Below, piece by piece: positions 12,023 to 34,290 of a stretch of DNA of 64,000 bases; position 1 is the first letter of the stretch, and the number at the start of each line of letters is the position of its first letter. Under the pieces are notes generated by a model that saw only the letters and a program-made list of their open reading frames with translations, searched no databases and was not told the origin of the DNA. The DNA comes from Spinacia oleracea (lineage: Eukaryota; Streptophyta; Magnoliopsida; Caryophyllales; Amaranthaceae). The stretch covers positions 20,484,001-20,548,000 of the forward strand of contig NC_079489.1 in the NCBI RefSeq assembly GCF_020520425.1, given 5' to 3'. Both the position numbers and the translations under genes were made by a program.

Positions 12023-12465
12023 TTCTCTCTCCTCCCTAAGATATGAGTATGGACAGGGGAGAGAGACAAACTAATCTGGGGACTACTTTACTGTGGACAA
12101 ATATGTTAACTACTTCACTGGAGAAAGCTAATTTTACCAGTAGAAACTTTAAAGATACCAACATCAGCACCAACAATTTAAATAAGCACATTTTGGTTTC
12201 TCACGCATGTAATGTACAGTACATGAAGTATAAGATACAAGAACAACGAGGATCGTATTAGCAAAATTCAACTTATACTTCGTATGTATTAGATCTGTAC
12301 ATTACATGTTGACTAAGTGTCCTCTATATTGCGCTACCAGTTTCTACTTGAAAAGGGAAGCACAATAGGGATAGGGAAACTGTTGTGCTTTGTGCAAAAG
12401 TTTGACATGCTTAAATGAACTGAATTGAAAGAATAAGATACCCAAAAACAGCCGCATGCTTCCAA

Positions 12466-15400
12466 TTAAGATATATTTGCATTCTTTAGGGATTTGGAAA
12501 TCACGGGACCTGCAGAAGTCCTCATGAAATGTCCATCAAGCACTGCAATTCCAGCAGCATCAGTCTTGAGATGAGGCTGGACTGCTTCCCATATCTTTTT
12601 CTTCTGAATCTGCAATTTGTCCAGAAAAAAAAAAGACGGTGGTCAAATGCAAGGAATACAACACCAGGTTGGTTTTTACAGAGCACTTCCGCTAATAGTT
12701 ATATCTTCTATTCTTCTTTAAGTTCAAAAATAAAATATATACGGTATTACTCTCCAAGCCTAAAATATTTCGGAGCCACCTTAGAACCTACTTCAGCTTC
12801 CAATCTCCTTAGACTGACAGATTGGTGTATGATTAGCAAAGAGTTCATTCAAAGGCCATGAACCATTATCTAACATATAGAATAACCTCTGTGACATGCA
12901 GATACAGACATACAGTTATCTCCCATCCCAGAAAGACTGAAAGCAACAAAATATTCTAGGGTGGAAACAGTTCTCTTAGAGTGGGAACGTTTTAGAAACT
13001 TGTACGCATTTCCTTGTAGGAATTTTATACTCCCTCCGTCCCTGAATAGTTGTTACACTTTCAGGGGCACACAGTTTAATGCGATAAGTAGTAGTGTGGT
13101 TATCAATTATTATTTTATTGAAAAAGTAGATGTGATAGGAGTTAGTGGGGTATTCTTTTAATTGAATGAGAGAGCGTGTGGGGACAAAAAAAAATTAGTG
13201 GGAAGAGAGAGACAATATAATAATTGTGGGCTCATTCCTAATTTAGAAGTGTAACAACTAATCTGGGACGGACGAAAAAGGAAAGTGTAACAACTAATCT
13301 GGGACGGAGGGAGTAGAATATTCTAGGGTGTAAAAATATTCTGACTTAGGCTCTCTTCACCTAGTCTTGTCTGGTCTAATCTGATTCTTCCTGGTTTTGT
13401 CTGGTCTTAAGGTTTTCTATTTGTGCTTTTTGCCTTTTCTGGTGTGATGTGGTCTGATTTTCTTTCGTCCGTTTAAAAATAATAAGAATAAGGTGAAGAG
13501 AAGATAGCCCTAGAGGATGGTGGCTTATTAATAGGCACCAAGGCTCATTTATACATTCAAGTTGAGAGTTCAATACGAGAAAATTCCTTTTTTTTTTGGG
13601 TAGAAAAGAAAGAATATCTTCCTTTTTGGCAATACAGGAAAGAAGAAGCCAGACTGTCAGAGGACAAGATGTTCCCAAAACAGAACAAGATCCTATAGGA
13701 AAAACCATTCGACCGATAAGGGCAGAAAAAGGTGAGATGAATATCAAGAATTGAAATTTGGCACCATTTATCATAATTCTAAAGACCACTACTACCCTTC
13801 TGAATATTGGGCAGTTTGAAGATGACTAGAAGATGGCAGTGATGGGGCTAGTCGAAACAATTACTTCCTTAGATGACAAATTCTTGTAATTGGTTATACT
13901 CCATAACTCTTATTGGCATTACTTCCTTACTGACAAATTCTACTCCGTAATTCTACCAACTAACATAAAGTTGGAGTTGAAACGTGGAGGGAAAACCCAG
14001 GGACCAGGACACAGGAAAAGTTTCACTGTCAACAATCACAGTCTCCAATCCCAGACTAGAAGCATGCAGATACTGCCTAATTAATTGTACTTTTTTTTTA
14101 TTTTTTAAAGTCACATTTCATAGTTATTCTTCCCCATTGGCTCCTGGAGCACTAATTGATGCAGATGGCAATATAAGAAAACAAACCAATTACGTAACTT
14201 TCATACCTGATTAGAAGTTGCAGCAGCAGGTTGATTTTCCTTTTCCTCTTCCGTGCCAAACCAGATTCTTTCACCAGGGACTGAATCCCCAGGCGGTACA
14301 AGGAGCTCTACATTCTCATGTGACGCATCGGAAGCAGCCATAAGCATACCATACGACTTGATGCCACGCATGTTTCTTGGTTTTAGATTGGCAAGGACAA
14401 TCACCTTTTTGTCCTGCATTTATGTGTATATTAAGCATGATACTATCTCAAAGCTTTAAACCTTTGACAATTGAGAAAGTTGAAATAGCCCAATATAAAA
14501 AAGTTGGTGAAGTGAAGTAATAAATTCCTTCAACTAAATATAATATAAATTTTTTCATGGTTGGAATGACATCAATCAACAAATCGAGCAGATAACTTCA
14601 TTAGAACAATAAATTCATTTCTTTCTAGCCAAATCCAACTAACAATATTCACAAAAGTATGTTCCTAATCAATTAGATAAAAATATTCGAGTAAGTGAAT
14701 AACAACTATAGATTTTACTTACGTGAGAAAGGGATTATGTGTGTGAGAAAGTGAGAACTAAAGATATCACAGAATGTTATTCCCACATAGATTTTTTTTT
14801 ACCGAAAACGCAAATACATTTTTTATGGTAAATGATTTGGAGCCATGGAAGGAGAAAAGCGGATGAATTTAATGGCAAGAGTAAAAAGTTCAGTGTGCTC
14901 TTATCTTTTAATTTGTCTCACAACCACCATATTTCACCTGGAGATATTCCAATACCCAAAATGCTCTCCTACCTTAAGTCCTAATCATAAAATGACCAAT
15001 TATATTTGCCTTTTTATCTCCAACCTCTTGTCAAATTAAAGCTTCTCCTAATCTCAACTAACTGAACTTTTAGTTAAGGATAGTTGAGGATGGTCATTCT
15101 CTATAATGTGAGAAAAGAAGCTAGACAAACATAGATTCAATGAGAACAAAATAAATTTATAATTTGTAGATTTTGTAAAAAAAGGCAAATCGGAAATGGT
15201 TAAACTTAAATTTACAGAAGGGTTTTTTATTGGAATTGCTTTATTATATATATTCGTCCGTTTCAAAACAATCCAAAAAACCTTTTACTATATTTTAGTA
15301 TACGCGACTTCTTTGTTGTTTTGTAAATACGTTTCACTAGAGATCAAAATTTCATCATTGAAGTACACCTTGAATGTCAATCTGTGACAGAACAAAGCTG

Positions 15401-18253
15401 AGCTCAGTAACACTAATTTATAGGACACCAATTCCAACCCCAGTCTACAACAACAACAACAACCAAGACTTAGTCCCAAAATAATTGGGGTCGGTTGAAC
15501 CGTTATAAGGAACCGTCTGCGGAACGTGAAGTAAGAGAAATAAAAGAAAAATAAGAGGTTGTGGTAAAGAGAGTAGACACGGGGCACGAAAAAAGAGGGA
15601 ACACGAAAACAAGATAGGCAGGTTTAGTAAAGATATGTTTTGAAAAAAATAATAAAATAAAAATAGGGATATGAGCAAAGTTTGCAAAGAAAATAGAAAA
15701 AAAGAGAAAGCGATGGAAAAGAAGTCATGTTGGGTCGTAGGCATGTATTTTCTCCCTCCACGGCGCCCTATCTAACGCCATATTTTCCTCAATCCCCAAT
15801 AAACTCATATCACTCTTAATCACCCTCTTCCATGTTTGCTTTGTTCTTCCCCTACCCCTTACAATTCCACCTTAGTCGATTCTCCCTCATCTTATTCTCA
15901 ATCGGTGTATCCCTCACTTTCTTCCTAATCATCTCATTCCTCGATTCTTTCTTGTATGGCCACACATCCAAAGCAACATACGCATCTCCGCTTCATTCAT
16001 CTTATGAATATGACATTGTTTCATAGCCCAACATTATGTACAATATAATAGTGCATATCTAATTTTCGTAAGGTAGAATTTCCCCTTCAATATATGGGGC
16101 ATGCTTGGATCACATAGGAATCTTGAAACACTCTTCCACTTCATCCAACCCGATTTAATTCTATGGGCGACATCTCCATCCAACTCCCATCCTTTTGGAT
16201 TATAGATCCTATGTACCGAAAGAAATCTGAACCTTCTACCGTCCTCCCATCTCTGCTTCTATCGTCGCTAAAATTACACTCCAAGTATCATATCTTACTT
16301 CTACTCAACTTAAAGCAACGAGATTCCAAAGCATGTCTCCATAATTCGAACTTACTTTACCCACCTTATTTAGTTTTGTCGATAAACACAATAGCATCTG
16401 AGAAAAACATGCTCCATAGTAATACCCTCTTTAGTTGAAATCGTCAACTCGTCCATTACTATGGCAAAGAGAAAAGGGCCTAAGTGTGAAACCTTGATGT
16501 ACTGCGATCGTGATAGGGAACTCCTTAGTCTTTCCAACACTGATCCGCACACTCGTACTAGCTCCCTCATACATGTCTTAAAGACGGGAATATATTTTTG
16601 CGAAATATCGTTCCTGTTAAAACCCACCAAAGTACTTCCCTCGGTACCTTATCATATGTCTTCTCCAAATCAATGAAAACCATATGAAGGAGGAGGGTGC
16701 GCTAGGTTTGCGGTGGCCAGCGTACAATATAGTCCTATCTTATGGGCATGAACCGATATTCCAACCCCATTCTCCCTCAATTTTTTAGCACTTAGAAGCC
16801 CTACTTGGATAGTCATGCTACATAATCAGAATTAACTATGAAGAAAACTTTGTATGAAAGGTCATGAAAATTAGCCAACTAACTCGTTTGCTTATAACAA
16901 TATTTTGTTATTTCTAGTTTATCATACATTCCTTAAGCCAAAAATTTACTTTGGCTGTTATAATTCAATTCGAACCCCAAGTACCTTCAAATCTTCCATG
17001 TTCTGTATGAAAGGCTACTTCACACAAAGTAAAACTTTTACCTTAACCAAGACGTCAAGGGGCAAATACCATGGAAATGTGGTATCCCACCCAAAAAAGG
17101 ATCACAAACCTTATCTTAAATCAGCAAAAGCATGGACCCAAAACAGCATTAACAACAACAACAACAAAAAAGCCTTAGTCCCAAAATGATTTGGGGTCGG
17201 CTAACATGAATCGTCAGCATTAACAAATACTTTTATTCCTCGGCCAAACTTGGGCATAATAGCCGAGCAAACACAAAGGCAAGGCTCGTCATGTTATCAA
17301 TATGTTTTACAGGCTTGCTAGAGTGATTGTAGAAACTTGGGAGCACAAACAATTTCATCTTAAATGCATTGCTTTTTTTCCATTACATTCGAGAACTCTA
17401 AATTGGCTAGTTGTTAACGGCACCCGTATGTGAATGAAACACATTGTTATCGCAGATTCGCAGCCCTATCCCTTGAACAAAATAGCTTGAACAAAATGAC
17501 CAATTCTAATAATCAAAGCAAGCTCCTTCGTTCGAATTGATAGAATAAACTGTCATAGCCCTACCCTACGTTTTGTTTCATGTCTAGTTCAACAATTACT
17601 AACACATAGTAATTCTACTATTACTACTAGCAACCAACAAAAACAATATCATCAAAGCAAAACACGAATTATCAACACCACAACTTAAATCCTAACCCGA
17701 AACACACGAAAAAAATCAATTTTATCAATGTCTAAAGAACGGAAAATGACGATACCTGAAGATCATCAATAGGAACAAATTTAACAAGACCGCTGCAAAT
17801 AGTTCTAGGCTCATCCTCCCCAATATCAACCTCCTCCACATACAACGAATCAGCATCAGGATGTCTCCATGCCTTCAACACCTTCCCAACCCTAACATCC
17901 AACAAACTCGCTGCTTCCTTCACTGCCGCCACGTCTGGAACCTCCGTCGCAGGCGGCGCCGATTGAGGTGGCGAATCAACAACACTCGAAGAAGGTGCAT
18001 CGACGGCGACGGTTGAATTGGAAGTATCTGGTGTCGTACACAGGAAGCGGAAATGGCGGGGATTGGTGGCCGGAATTGAAGGTGAAGGAGTGAAGGGGAG
18101 TTGAGAGATTGAGGAGAGAGAAAGGAAGGGAAATGTGGGAGAAGGGAGGAGAGAGAATGGGAGAAAACGAGGGGTGATGTTACGGTGGTTATGGCGGCAG
18201 AGTAGAAAAGTTCCTCTTGCTTTCAAGAGATGATTTGCATTTGCAGCTGCCAT
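12466..18253 (-). CDS. Plastid-type tRNA-binding OB-fold protein, 3 exons, 282 aa
   Basis: Carries the EMAPII/Arc1p/MetRS-beta tRNA-binding fold, which holds tRNA for or alongside aminoacyl-tRNA synthetases. Exons on the minus strand: 18253-17756, 14413-14207, 12609-12466; 849 bases, phases 0, GT-AG. Residues 1 to about 90 are Ser/Pro/Thr-rich with few acids, like a chloroplast transit peptide. The domain begins [20 protein letters not shown], then [29 protein letters not shown] and [17 protein letters not shown], all diagnostic of the fold. The last exon encodes a C-terminal tail ending [11 protein letters not shown]. It resembles the short Arabidopsis OB-fold proteins of about 270 aa. The frame is open 46 codons upstream (to 18391); I take MAAANANH as start because it gives a normal transit peptide. 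Intron 1 (3.3 kb) holds a LINE. Confidence 0.92.
13030..13313. mobile_element. Stowaway-type MITE, 284 bp
   Basis: Ends CTCCCTCCGTCCC and GGGACGGAGGGAG in inverted orientation, flanked by TA on each side. Lies in intron 2 of the OB-fold gene. Same family as 23965-24250. Confidence 0.92.
13349..13508. mobile_element. Small Tourist/Harbinger-like MITE
   Basis: Starts GGCTCTCTTCACCT and ends AGGTGAAGAGAAGATAGCC, which are inverted to each other; flanks TTA and CTA suggest a 3-bp duplication with one change. The interior is TCTGGTCT-rich. Confidence 0.55.
15437..16690 (-). mobile_element. Degenerate LINE (non-LTR retrotransposon), 3' part
   Basis: On the minus strand, remnants appear in order. 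[15 protein letters not shown] (about 16690-16630) is the reverse-transcriptase A block, then [14 protein letters not shown] (about 16490-16450). [20 protein letters not shown] (about 16010-15950) is the conserved C-terminal segment of plant LINEs, with a [12 protein letters not shown] phrase near 15840. Several stops and frameshifts separate them. The 3' end is a GACCCCAATTATTTTGGGAC motif followed by a (TTG)n tail at 15437-15455. Dead copy within intron 1 of the OB-fold gene. Confidence 0.8.
17146..17215 (-). mobile_element. Second LINE 3' tail, heavily 5'-truncated
   Basis: CCTTAGTCCCAAAATGATTT followed by GGGGTCGGCTAACATG, with (AAC)n on its left, matches the tail motif at 15437-15500 in the same orientation. 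Only the terminal 70 or so bases are present. Confidence 0.7.
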
Positions 18254-18629
18254 TTTTGTATTTCTTTGTTTCTGATAAATCTTACCCTTCTTCTTCTTTG
18301 TACTTCCAACTAGTAAATGGTAGTACTCCCGAGTCCCGACTCCCGATAGCACCCTTCTGCCCGTGCTCTCGAATCGTAAGACCATCTGCATCCGGTCAGA
18401 TGAAAAACAATTTAGGCACCGTTTATTTCACCTTATTTCTCATGATATGATGTGATCTGATCTGATTTGAACTTATTTTTTCTGATATGATCTGATCTGA
18501 TCTAATTTTTCAAAGTTAAGTTTAAACAAAAATCTACATTTATTAATATTAAACGACTTACGTGTAAAATAAATGTTACACAAATTTATAATATTGTTAT
18601 TATTTATTTGACATTGCTCATGATTTAAC

Positions 18630-19350
18630 TATTCCTTATATTAGATAGACCTATACATGATCTAGATAGATCGGTTATGATCTGTATATGATCTGTACAG
18701 ATCGGTTCTAATCTGGACATGATTTGTACATATCAGTTTTGATCTGGACATGATTGTACAAATCAGTTTTGATTTGGACATGATCTGTACATATCAGTTT
18801 TGATCTGGACATGATCTGTACAGTTCAGTTCTGATTTGGACATGATTTGTACAGATCAGTTTTGATCTGGACTGATCAGTTATGATCTATACATGATCTG
18901 TACAGATTAGTTCTGACCTGGACATGATCTGGTCATGATCTATACAGACCAGTTCTGATCTGGTCGTAATCTGTAAAAATCAATTCTGATATGGTCATGA
19001 TCTTTCCAGATCAATTCTGATTTGAATATAATCTGTAAAGAGTCGATATCTAGACCAGCTATAATTCGGACAAATCGATTCTGATCTGGACATGATCTGT
19101 ACAAATCGGTTTTGATTTGAACATATTGGTTCTGTAAGGATCGGTTCTGATGTAGACAAGATCTTTGCAGATTTGAACTTATCTGAACATGATCTGTACA
19201 GATCAGTTATGGTCTGGATATTATCTGATCCTATCAGTTCTGGTCTGGATATATAATGGTTCTGATCTATAAAAATCAGTTCTAATATGGACATGACCTG
19301 ATCATATCGTTTCTGATCTGGACTTAATGGTTTTAATTTGGACATGATGA
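18630..19350. repeat. GATCTG-based minisatellite
   Basis: Imperfect units of roughly 30 bases, of the kind TCTGGACATGATCTGTACA followed by GATCAGTT, repeat some 20 times with drift. Frames across it, such as that at 18995-19345, merely reflect the repeat. Confidence 0.85.
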
Positions 19351-19392
19351 ATTTGAATGTTTTGTTAATGTTTTTTTATGCCTTAAATAATA

Positions 19393-19651
19393 CTTCCTCC
19401 GTCTTTTAATACTCGCAACGTTTGGACTTTTGCCACTATTCATATAATCTACTTTGACTATTCTTAGTGTTTTTTATATAAGATAAAACATAGTCATGTG
19501 GGATCTTGTTAGATTCGTCTCAATGTGTATTTTCAAAATATCAACTTTTTATAATTTTTGCATAAAGAGAATTTAAGATATAAATGATCAAAGTTGTGCA
19601 TTGGCCTGCGTGAAACTAAGAAACGTTGCGAGTATTAAAAGACGGAGGAAA
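19393..19651. mobile_element. Stowaway-like MITE nested in the Harbinger-like element
   Basis: CTTCCTCCGTCTTTTAATAC and, inverted, GTATTAAAAGACGGAGGAA form the ends; TA flanks both sides. Confidence 0.9.
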
Positions 19652-19746
19652 TAGATTTTAATTGCACCGAAAACAACATTATTTTTTATTAAAGCAATAA
19701 TAGTAATAAAATATTAAATATAATAACAATGATATAAACATATATC

Positions 19747-19747
<1 letters not shown>

Positions 19748-19829
<82 letters not shown>
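19748..19829. repeat. (AAT)n microsatellite
   Basis: About 27 AAT units with one AAC interruption. A longer array of the same unit lies at 20050-20139. Confidence 0.98.
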
Positions 19830-19830
<1 letters not shown>

Positions 19831-19837
19831 TGATATG

Positions 19838-20035
19838 GTTTTATCGCTTTTGCTTTCTCCACTCTTGGAGAACCGGGGAGTGATGCCCTCGAGTTCATGG
19901 CTAGGGTCGCACGGGTTGCTCAGAGTAACACGGCTACTGCTAACATTCGTTCTTTCCTTTTTCATCGGTTGTGTTTTGCTTTGAATAAGGGTGTCGGAGC
20001 CCAATTAGTGGCTAGGCTCCCATCCAACTTTGTGT
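19838..20035 (+). pseudogene. Unidentified coding-like fragment, about 65 codons
   Basis: One plus-strand frame reads without interruption through TLGEPGSDALEFMARVARVA and RSFLFHRLCFALNKGVGAQL to a stop at about 20034. Balanced amino-acid use and higher GC than the flanking AAT arrays suggest old coding sequence. I do not recognise the family; it may be a retroelement C-terminus or a captured host exon. No start or upstream exon is visible because AAT arrays bracket it. Confidence 0.4.
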
Positions 20036-20049
20036 AATTGCTTCTTTTT

Positions 20050-20139
<90 letters not shown>
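20050..20139. repeat. (AAT)n microsatellite
   Basis: About 30 uninterrupted AAT units ending just before a TCTGATCTGG stretch. Confidence 0.98.
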
Positions 20140-20411
20140 CTGATCTGGTCTGATATGAACTTATTTTTTTTTCTGATTTGAACTTATTTTTTCTGATTTG
20201 ATTTGATTTGATCTGATCTAGTCTTGTCTGATCTGATCTAATCTGATTAAATCTGAAATAAGTAATAAGGTCCTGAAATAAGGTAAACTAAACAGGGCCT
20301 TACTCCGTATCTGTCATCCTTTCCCCTATTTCACCTTATTTCAGCTAACTTGACTAACCTTTTATTAATCACTTCTTTTTCTTATACAAACTTATCTTTT
20401 TTCGGGTAGAA

Positions 20412-20940
20412 TCTATACTATTATTTATGCATTTTAACTTTATTCAAATATATTTAAGTATAATAGGTTTAGTGTACGTGTATTTACACTATTTTTTCAC
20501 ATGGTTTATGTTATTAATTTTCTAATTTCACCACATAGTGATTGCAAAAAATTTAATTTTGTTACCATTATTGAAAATGATTTTGAATAATGACTGCATT
20601 TTTAATTTGTCCATTTTCTATATATAATAGAACACGTTTTTTCATTAATTAGTCAACAATTGGGTTAGCATATGTGGATCATAACATATACACAAATCAT
20701 TTATTAGCTATTGAACATGATTTACAAATACTAATTAATAACCCAAAAAGGGATGACAACTATTACTGAAAAATTGATACGTACTACATACAATACATCA
20801 CATCCAAATAAAATAAATGATCTCCGAATAGTTATTAAAAAAAGGTCAAACTCGCATACGCAACACATGTAAACAATGCATAAATTTTTTATATATTATC
20901 CAACATTGTAATCGGGGGCATCACCCGGGACACACACTAG
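20412..20940 (+). mobile_element. Non-autonomous Helitron, 529 bp
   Basis: Begins TCTATACTATTATTTATGC after an A and ends in a CGGGGGCATCACCCGG hairpin, a short spacer and CTAG, followed by T. These are the three marks of Helitrons: 5' TC, 3' hairpin with CTRR, and insertion between A and T. The interior is AT-rich without a gene. Confidence 0.75.
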
Positions 20941-21853
20941 TTTGCTCCTATAATCTTAATTTAAGGTTATTAATTTCCCTCGCCTCCTTTTTACCTATGC
21001 ACAAAAAATTCACTTTCCAACATAATTATTAATTTTAACAAATTGAAAATTTTGAAATTAAATTATCATGCGCACAAAATAGAAATATAAAAAATGACCT
21101 TATAGATATACAAAGACTAAAATTATAATGAAGTTAAAATTGATACATAACTAATTACTTCTAAATTTTGCTTAAGTTGTTCCCCTCAGTTGAAAATTTC
21201 GCAAGAAGGTACTCAACATGATAATTAATACGAAGTACCACAACATTGTAGCGTGCCACATTTATTACTTTTATTGTAAAATAAAATAAAATAAAATAAA
21301 ATAAACACATACTTTTACTTGCCCAACATGTCAAGAAGTTGAAATGAGTCTGTTTGGGTTAAAGCAAAATGAGCATGTCAAGTTGCATTTGACAGATATC
21401 GAAGGTCAAGTTACATCATCTTCAAAACGAGCAAATTAGTTTTTTTCACTTACAAGAAGTAATTCCGTCAAAATAAAAATAAAAGTCAAAGATTTAAAGA
21501 TATACAATCAGAGGAATAAAGGAATATATATACTTCCTCCGTTTCAATATCATTGCATCTTTTGTCTTTTAAAAAAGTTTCACAAATATTGCACCATATA
21601 CATTTTAGAAAATAAAATTGCTTTCACATTACAATATACCTTTGCATGTTACTCTTGTTAATTATTTAATGTTCCAATCATATGGGCAAGTTTATATTTT
21701 TGCACTTTTCACTTTTACTTTTTCCCTCAACCAAAAATCTATGCCCAACCCTTATCCTTCTTCATAGAATGAGAATCCTATGAATCCAACGAATAAAGTA
21801 AAGATGATCAATATAATCAGAGGAAATATCATAGTATTATTCATAAGGATATA
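20941..21853. other. AT-rich spacer
   Basis: No gene seen. (AAAAT)n at about 21276-21304. A TACTTCCTCCGTTTCAATAT at 21530 looks like one end of a further MITE, but I could not locate its partner. Confidence 0.5.
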
Positions 21854-22129
21854 CTCCCTCCGTCCCAAAATTATTGTCCAATTTTCTAAATCGGGCGTCC
21901 CAAAATTATAGTCCTGTTTCTAATTTTGTCTACTAAGGTCCCCACTTTCTCATGTACTTTATTAATTAAAAATGTATTGAAAACCCCACCCATGTACTAT
22001 ATTCCACTTTCCTATGTACTACATTCTTTTTCACATGTACTTTATTCCACTTTTTCATGTACTATAATCTATTTTTCTTAAAATCCGTGTTTTTGGTCAA
22101 ACGGGACTATAATTATGGGACGGAGGGAG
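21854..22129. mobile_element. Stowaway-type MITE, 276 bp
   Basis: CTCCCTCCGTCCCAAAATTA at the left and TAATTATGGGACGGAGGGAG at the right; TA on both sides. The same family occurs at 57486-57799 in the opposite direction. Confidence 0.92.
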
Positions 22130-22568
22130 TAATGAAATATTCTTATTTTCAAAATAAGTAATAGTAATACAAGATCGCGGCAATTTTGTTATCTTTAAAT
22201 TGATTTCATATGATTTTTTTCGAAAAACAAGAAGCCCTTTCTTTATATTCATTGTTAATGAGGTAAATAATTTTTTGATTAATCTTTTTCATATTTTTTG
22301 CCCCATAAAGGTATGGAATAAAAAGAACTACTTTTTTCACTGTAATTTTTTTTTTTAAAAAAGTTTGGTACAATAAATTTGGAAGGGAGAAAGTTTTTTT
22401 CTTTTTTAATTTTTTTTTTCACATTGATATCTATTTCAACATTGATATCTAGTTTAAAAAACAAAAATAGTTAGAATATTAAAAGTAAATTTTCAATTAT
22501 ATCATTATAGAAAAGGTCGAATCTTATATATTCAAAATACACGTAATATTGTGGATTGTCCAATTATA

Positions 22569-22784
22569 CTTCCTCCATTTCTATACAGTTGCAACACTTC
22601 CCTAAAATGGAAATGTCACAATAGTTGCAACACACCTAAAATGAAAACATTTTTTACCCAAAGTTACAATTTACACCTAAGATGAAGTAAGTAATGTGAC
22701 TAAAGTGGTTGTGGCTCCACTCAAGTACCACTTTCTTAAATACCGTATACAGGGTATCTTGCAACAATAAAGAATTGGAGGAAA
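22569..22784. mobile_element. Stowaway-like MITE, 216 bp
   Basis: Left end CTTCCTCCATTTCTATACAG; right end AAGAATTGGAGGAA; TA outside each. The inner inverted match (GTTGCAAC / GTATCTTGCAAC) is weaker, so the copy is old. Confidence 0.7.
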
Positions 22785-23533
22785 TACTTTAGAAGTGATT
22801 TAATGGGCTCTTTAATAAAATATTACTCAGTATCTTGCATCACCACCCAAGCTAAATAACATGTTCCCCTTTACTAAGTAAAGATGGTTGTGTGCCTGCC
22901 CGTCCAACACAGACACAAAGTCAGGTCTGTTTGAAAACACACGACATGAAAAAAAACACGCTAAATTTAGTAAAAATTAGACTTGAGCATGAGGGCAAAT
23001 GGGCCTAAGCCGCTTTTTTGAAAATTTTCAACCCAATTCATTACAAGTGGGTTCGGAGTAGACCAGCCCATTTAAGCCCACATCATATGGGCTCGGCCAA
23101 AGCCCGACTCAGCACACAACCATCTTTACTACTAACCACACTTCCACTCCTGAGAAATGGAAGCCCTTTTCTTTAGGCTTCTAAAGTTGTATATGTAGCA
23201 GGTGTTGGAATTACCAGCTCTGGAGATATGATAGGTTGAGATAAATTTAGGTTCTCATCAGTGAGCTCCTTTTGCCTCTCCCTATCAAATGAATATCAAA
23301 TCCAAACTCATCCAATTTGTATTACAAGACGACGGAAAGGTAACTCAACCATACCCAAAAATTCAGAGGCATAATATATTCCACTAGTAAACTATAACAT
23401 CAAAGTGGTTGTGGAAATATGTATCAACAAGGAACAAATCAGGAATATAACTAACAGGTGGGGATTATGAAGTCGATAAAATCTGAAAGACAAGTTATAT
23501 AACCAGCATCTAGCTCCAACACGCGTTGTGTTG
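22785..23533. other. Spacer downstream of MAP2
   Basis: Contains a GC-richer segment (about 22890-23110) with the repeated phrase GGGC..GCCC that looks like an old element end, then probable 3' UTR of MAP2. No gene seen. Confidence 0.4.
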
Positions 23534-33930
<10,397 letters not shown>

Positions 33931-33947
33931 TTCTTAGAAAACCTAAA

Positions 33948-34290
33948 TTTACATTGCAAATATCCATTGAAACCAACAGCAAGCAATCTATCAACTGGAA
34001 TAATCATAAATTCACAATAACATGCTCTAATTCTGGGGACGTATATGACATTTTTTTTTCATTTGTAAACAATGTTGAGCTCAATAGAAACCACAAGTGA
34101 ATTTGTAGAGAGAGAAATATACCTGATGTGACAGAAACGAGCACTGGTTGTGGTGGTGGTGGTGATGGTGGCGAACCGCGCAGCAGTGGAGAAGCGGCGG
34201 AGCGCAGAAGAAAGTGGGTATGTGAGAGAGGAAGGTATCGAAGGTGGAGGGAGTAGTCGGGAAAGAGACAAGTGCCTTTTCTTTTGCAAG
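33948..34290 (-). promoter_or_regulatory. MAP2 5' UTR with probable leader intron
   Basis: On the minus strand CATCAG/GTATAT near 34123 and AAATTTAG/GTTTTC near 33948 form a credible intron in the 5' UTR. Upstream is a CT-rich leader containing a (CAC)n run. The open frames at 34059-34341 have no recognisable product and are treated as leader. Confidence 0.5.

Larger units (their letters stand above)
18415..20299. mobile_element. PIF/Harbinger-like element carrying a GATCTG minisatellite, 1.9 kb
   Basis: Left end GGCACCGTTTATTTCACCTT, right end read inward GGCCCTGTTTAGTTTACCTT, with TTA on both outer sides. The terminus and 3-bp TTA duplication are typical of Tourist/Harbinger elements. Inside are TGATCTGATCTG runs near both ends, a long minisatellite (18630-19350), a nested Stowaway (19393-19651), two AAT arrays and a coding-like fragment. 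It starts 162 bases upstream of the OB-fold gene's ATG, so any promoter beyond that has been displaced. No transposase seen. Confidence 0.72.

Noticed and set aside
15445-15744. Hydrophobic 99-codon minus-strand frame resembling a membrane protein
   Set aside because: Phe/Leu/Ser richness follows from A-rich plus-strand sequence in the LINE 3' UTR region.
18995-19345. 116-codon minus-strand frame
   Set aside because: Falls entirely within the GATCTG minisatellite.
19689-20004. Poly-Leu and poly-Ile frames
   Set aside because: Translations of the AAT microsatellite.
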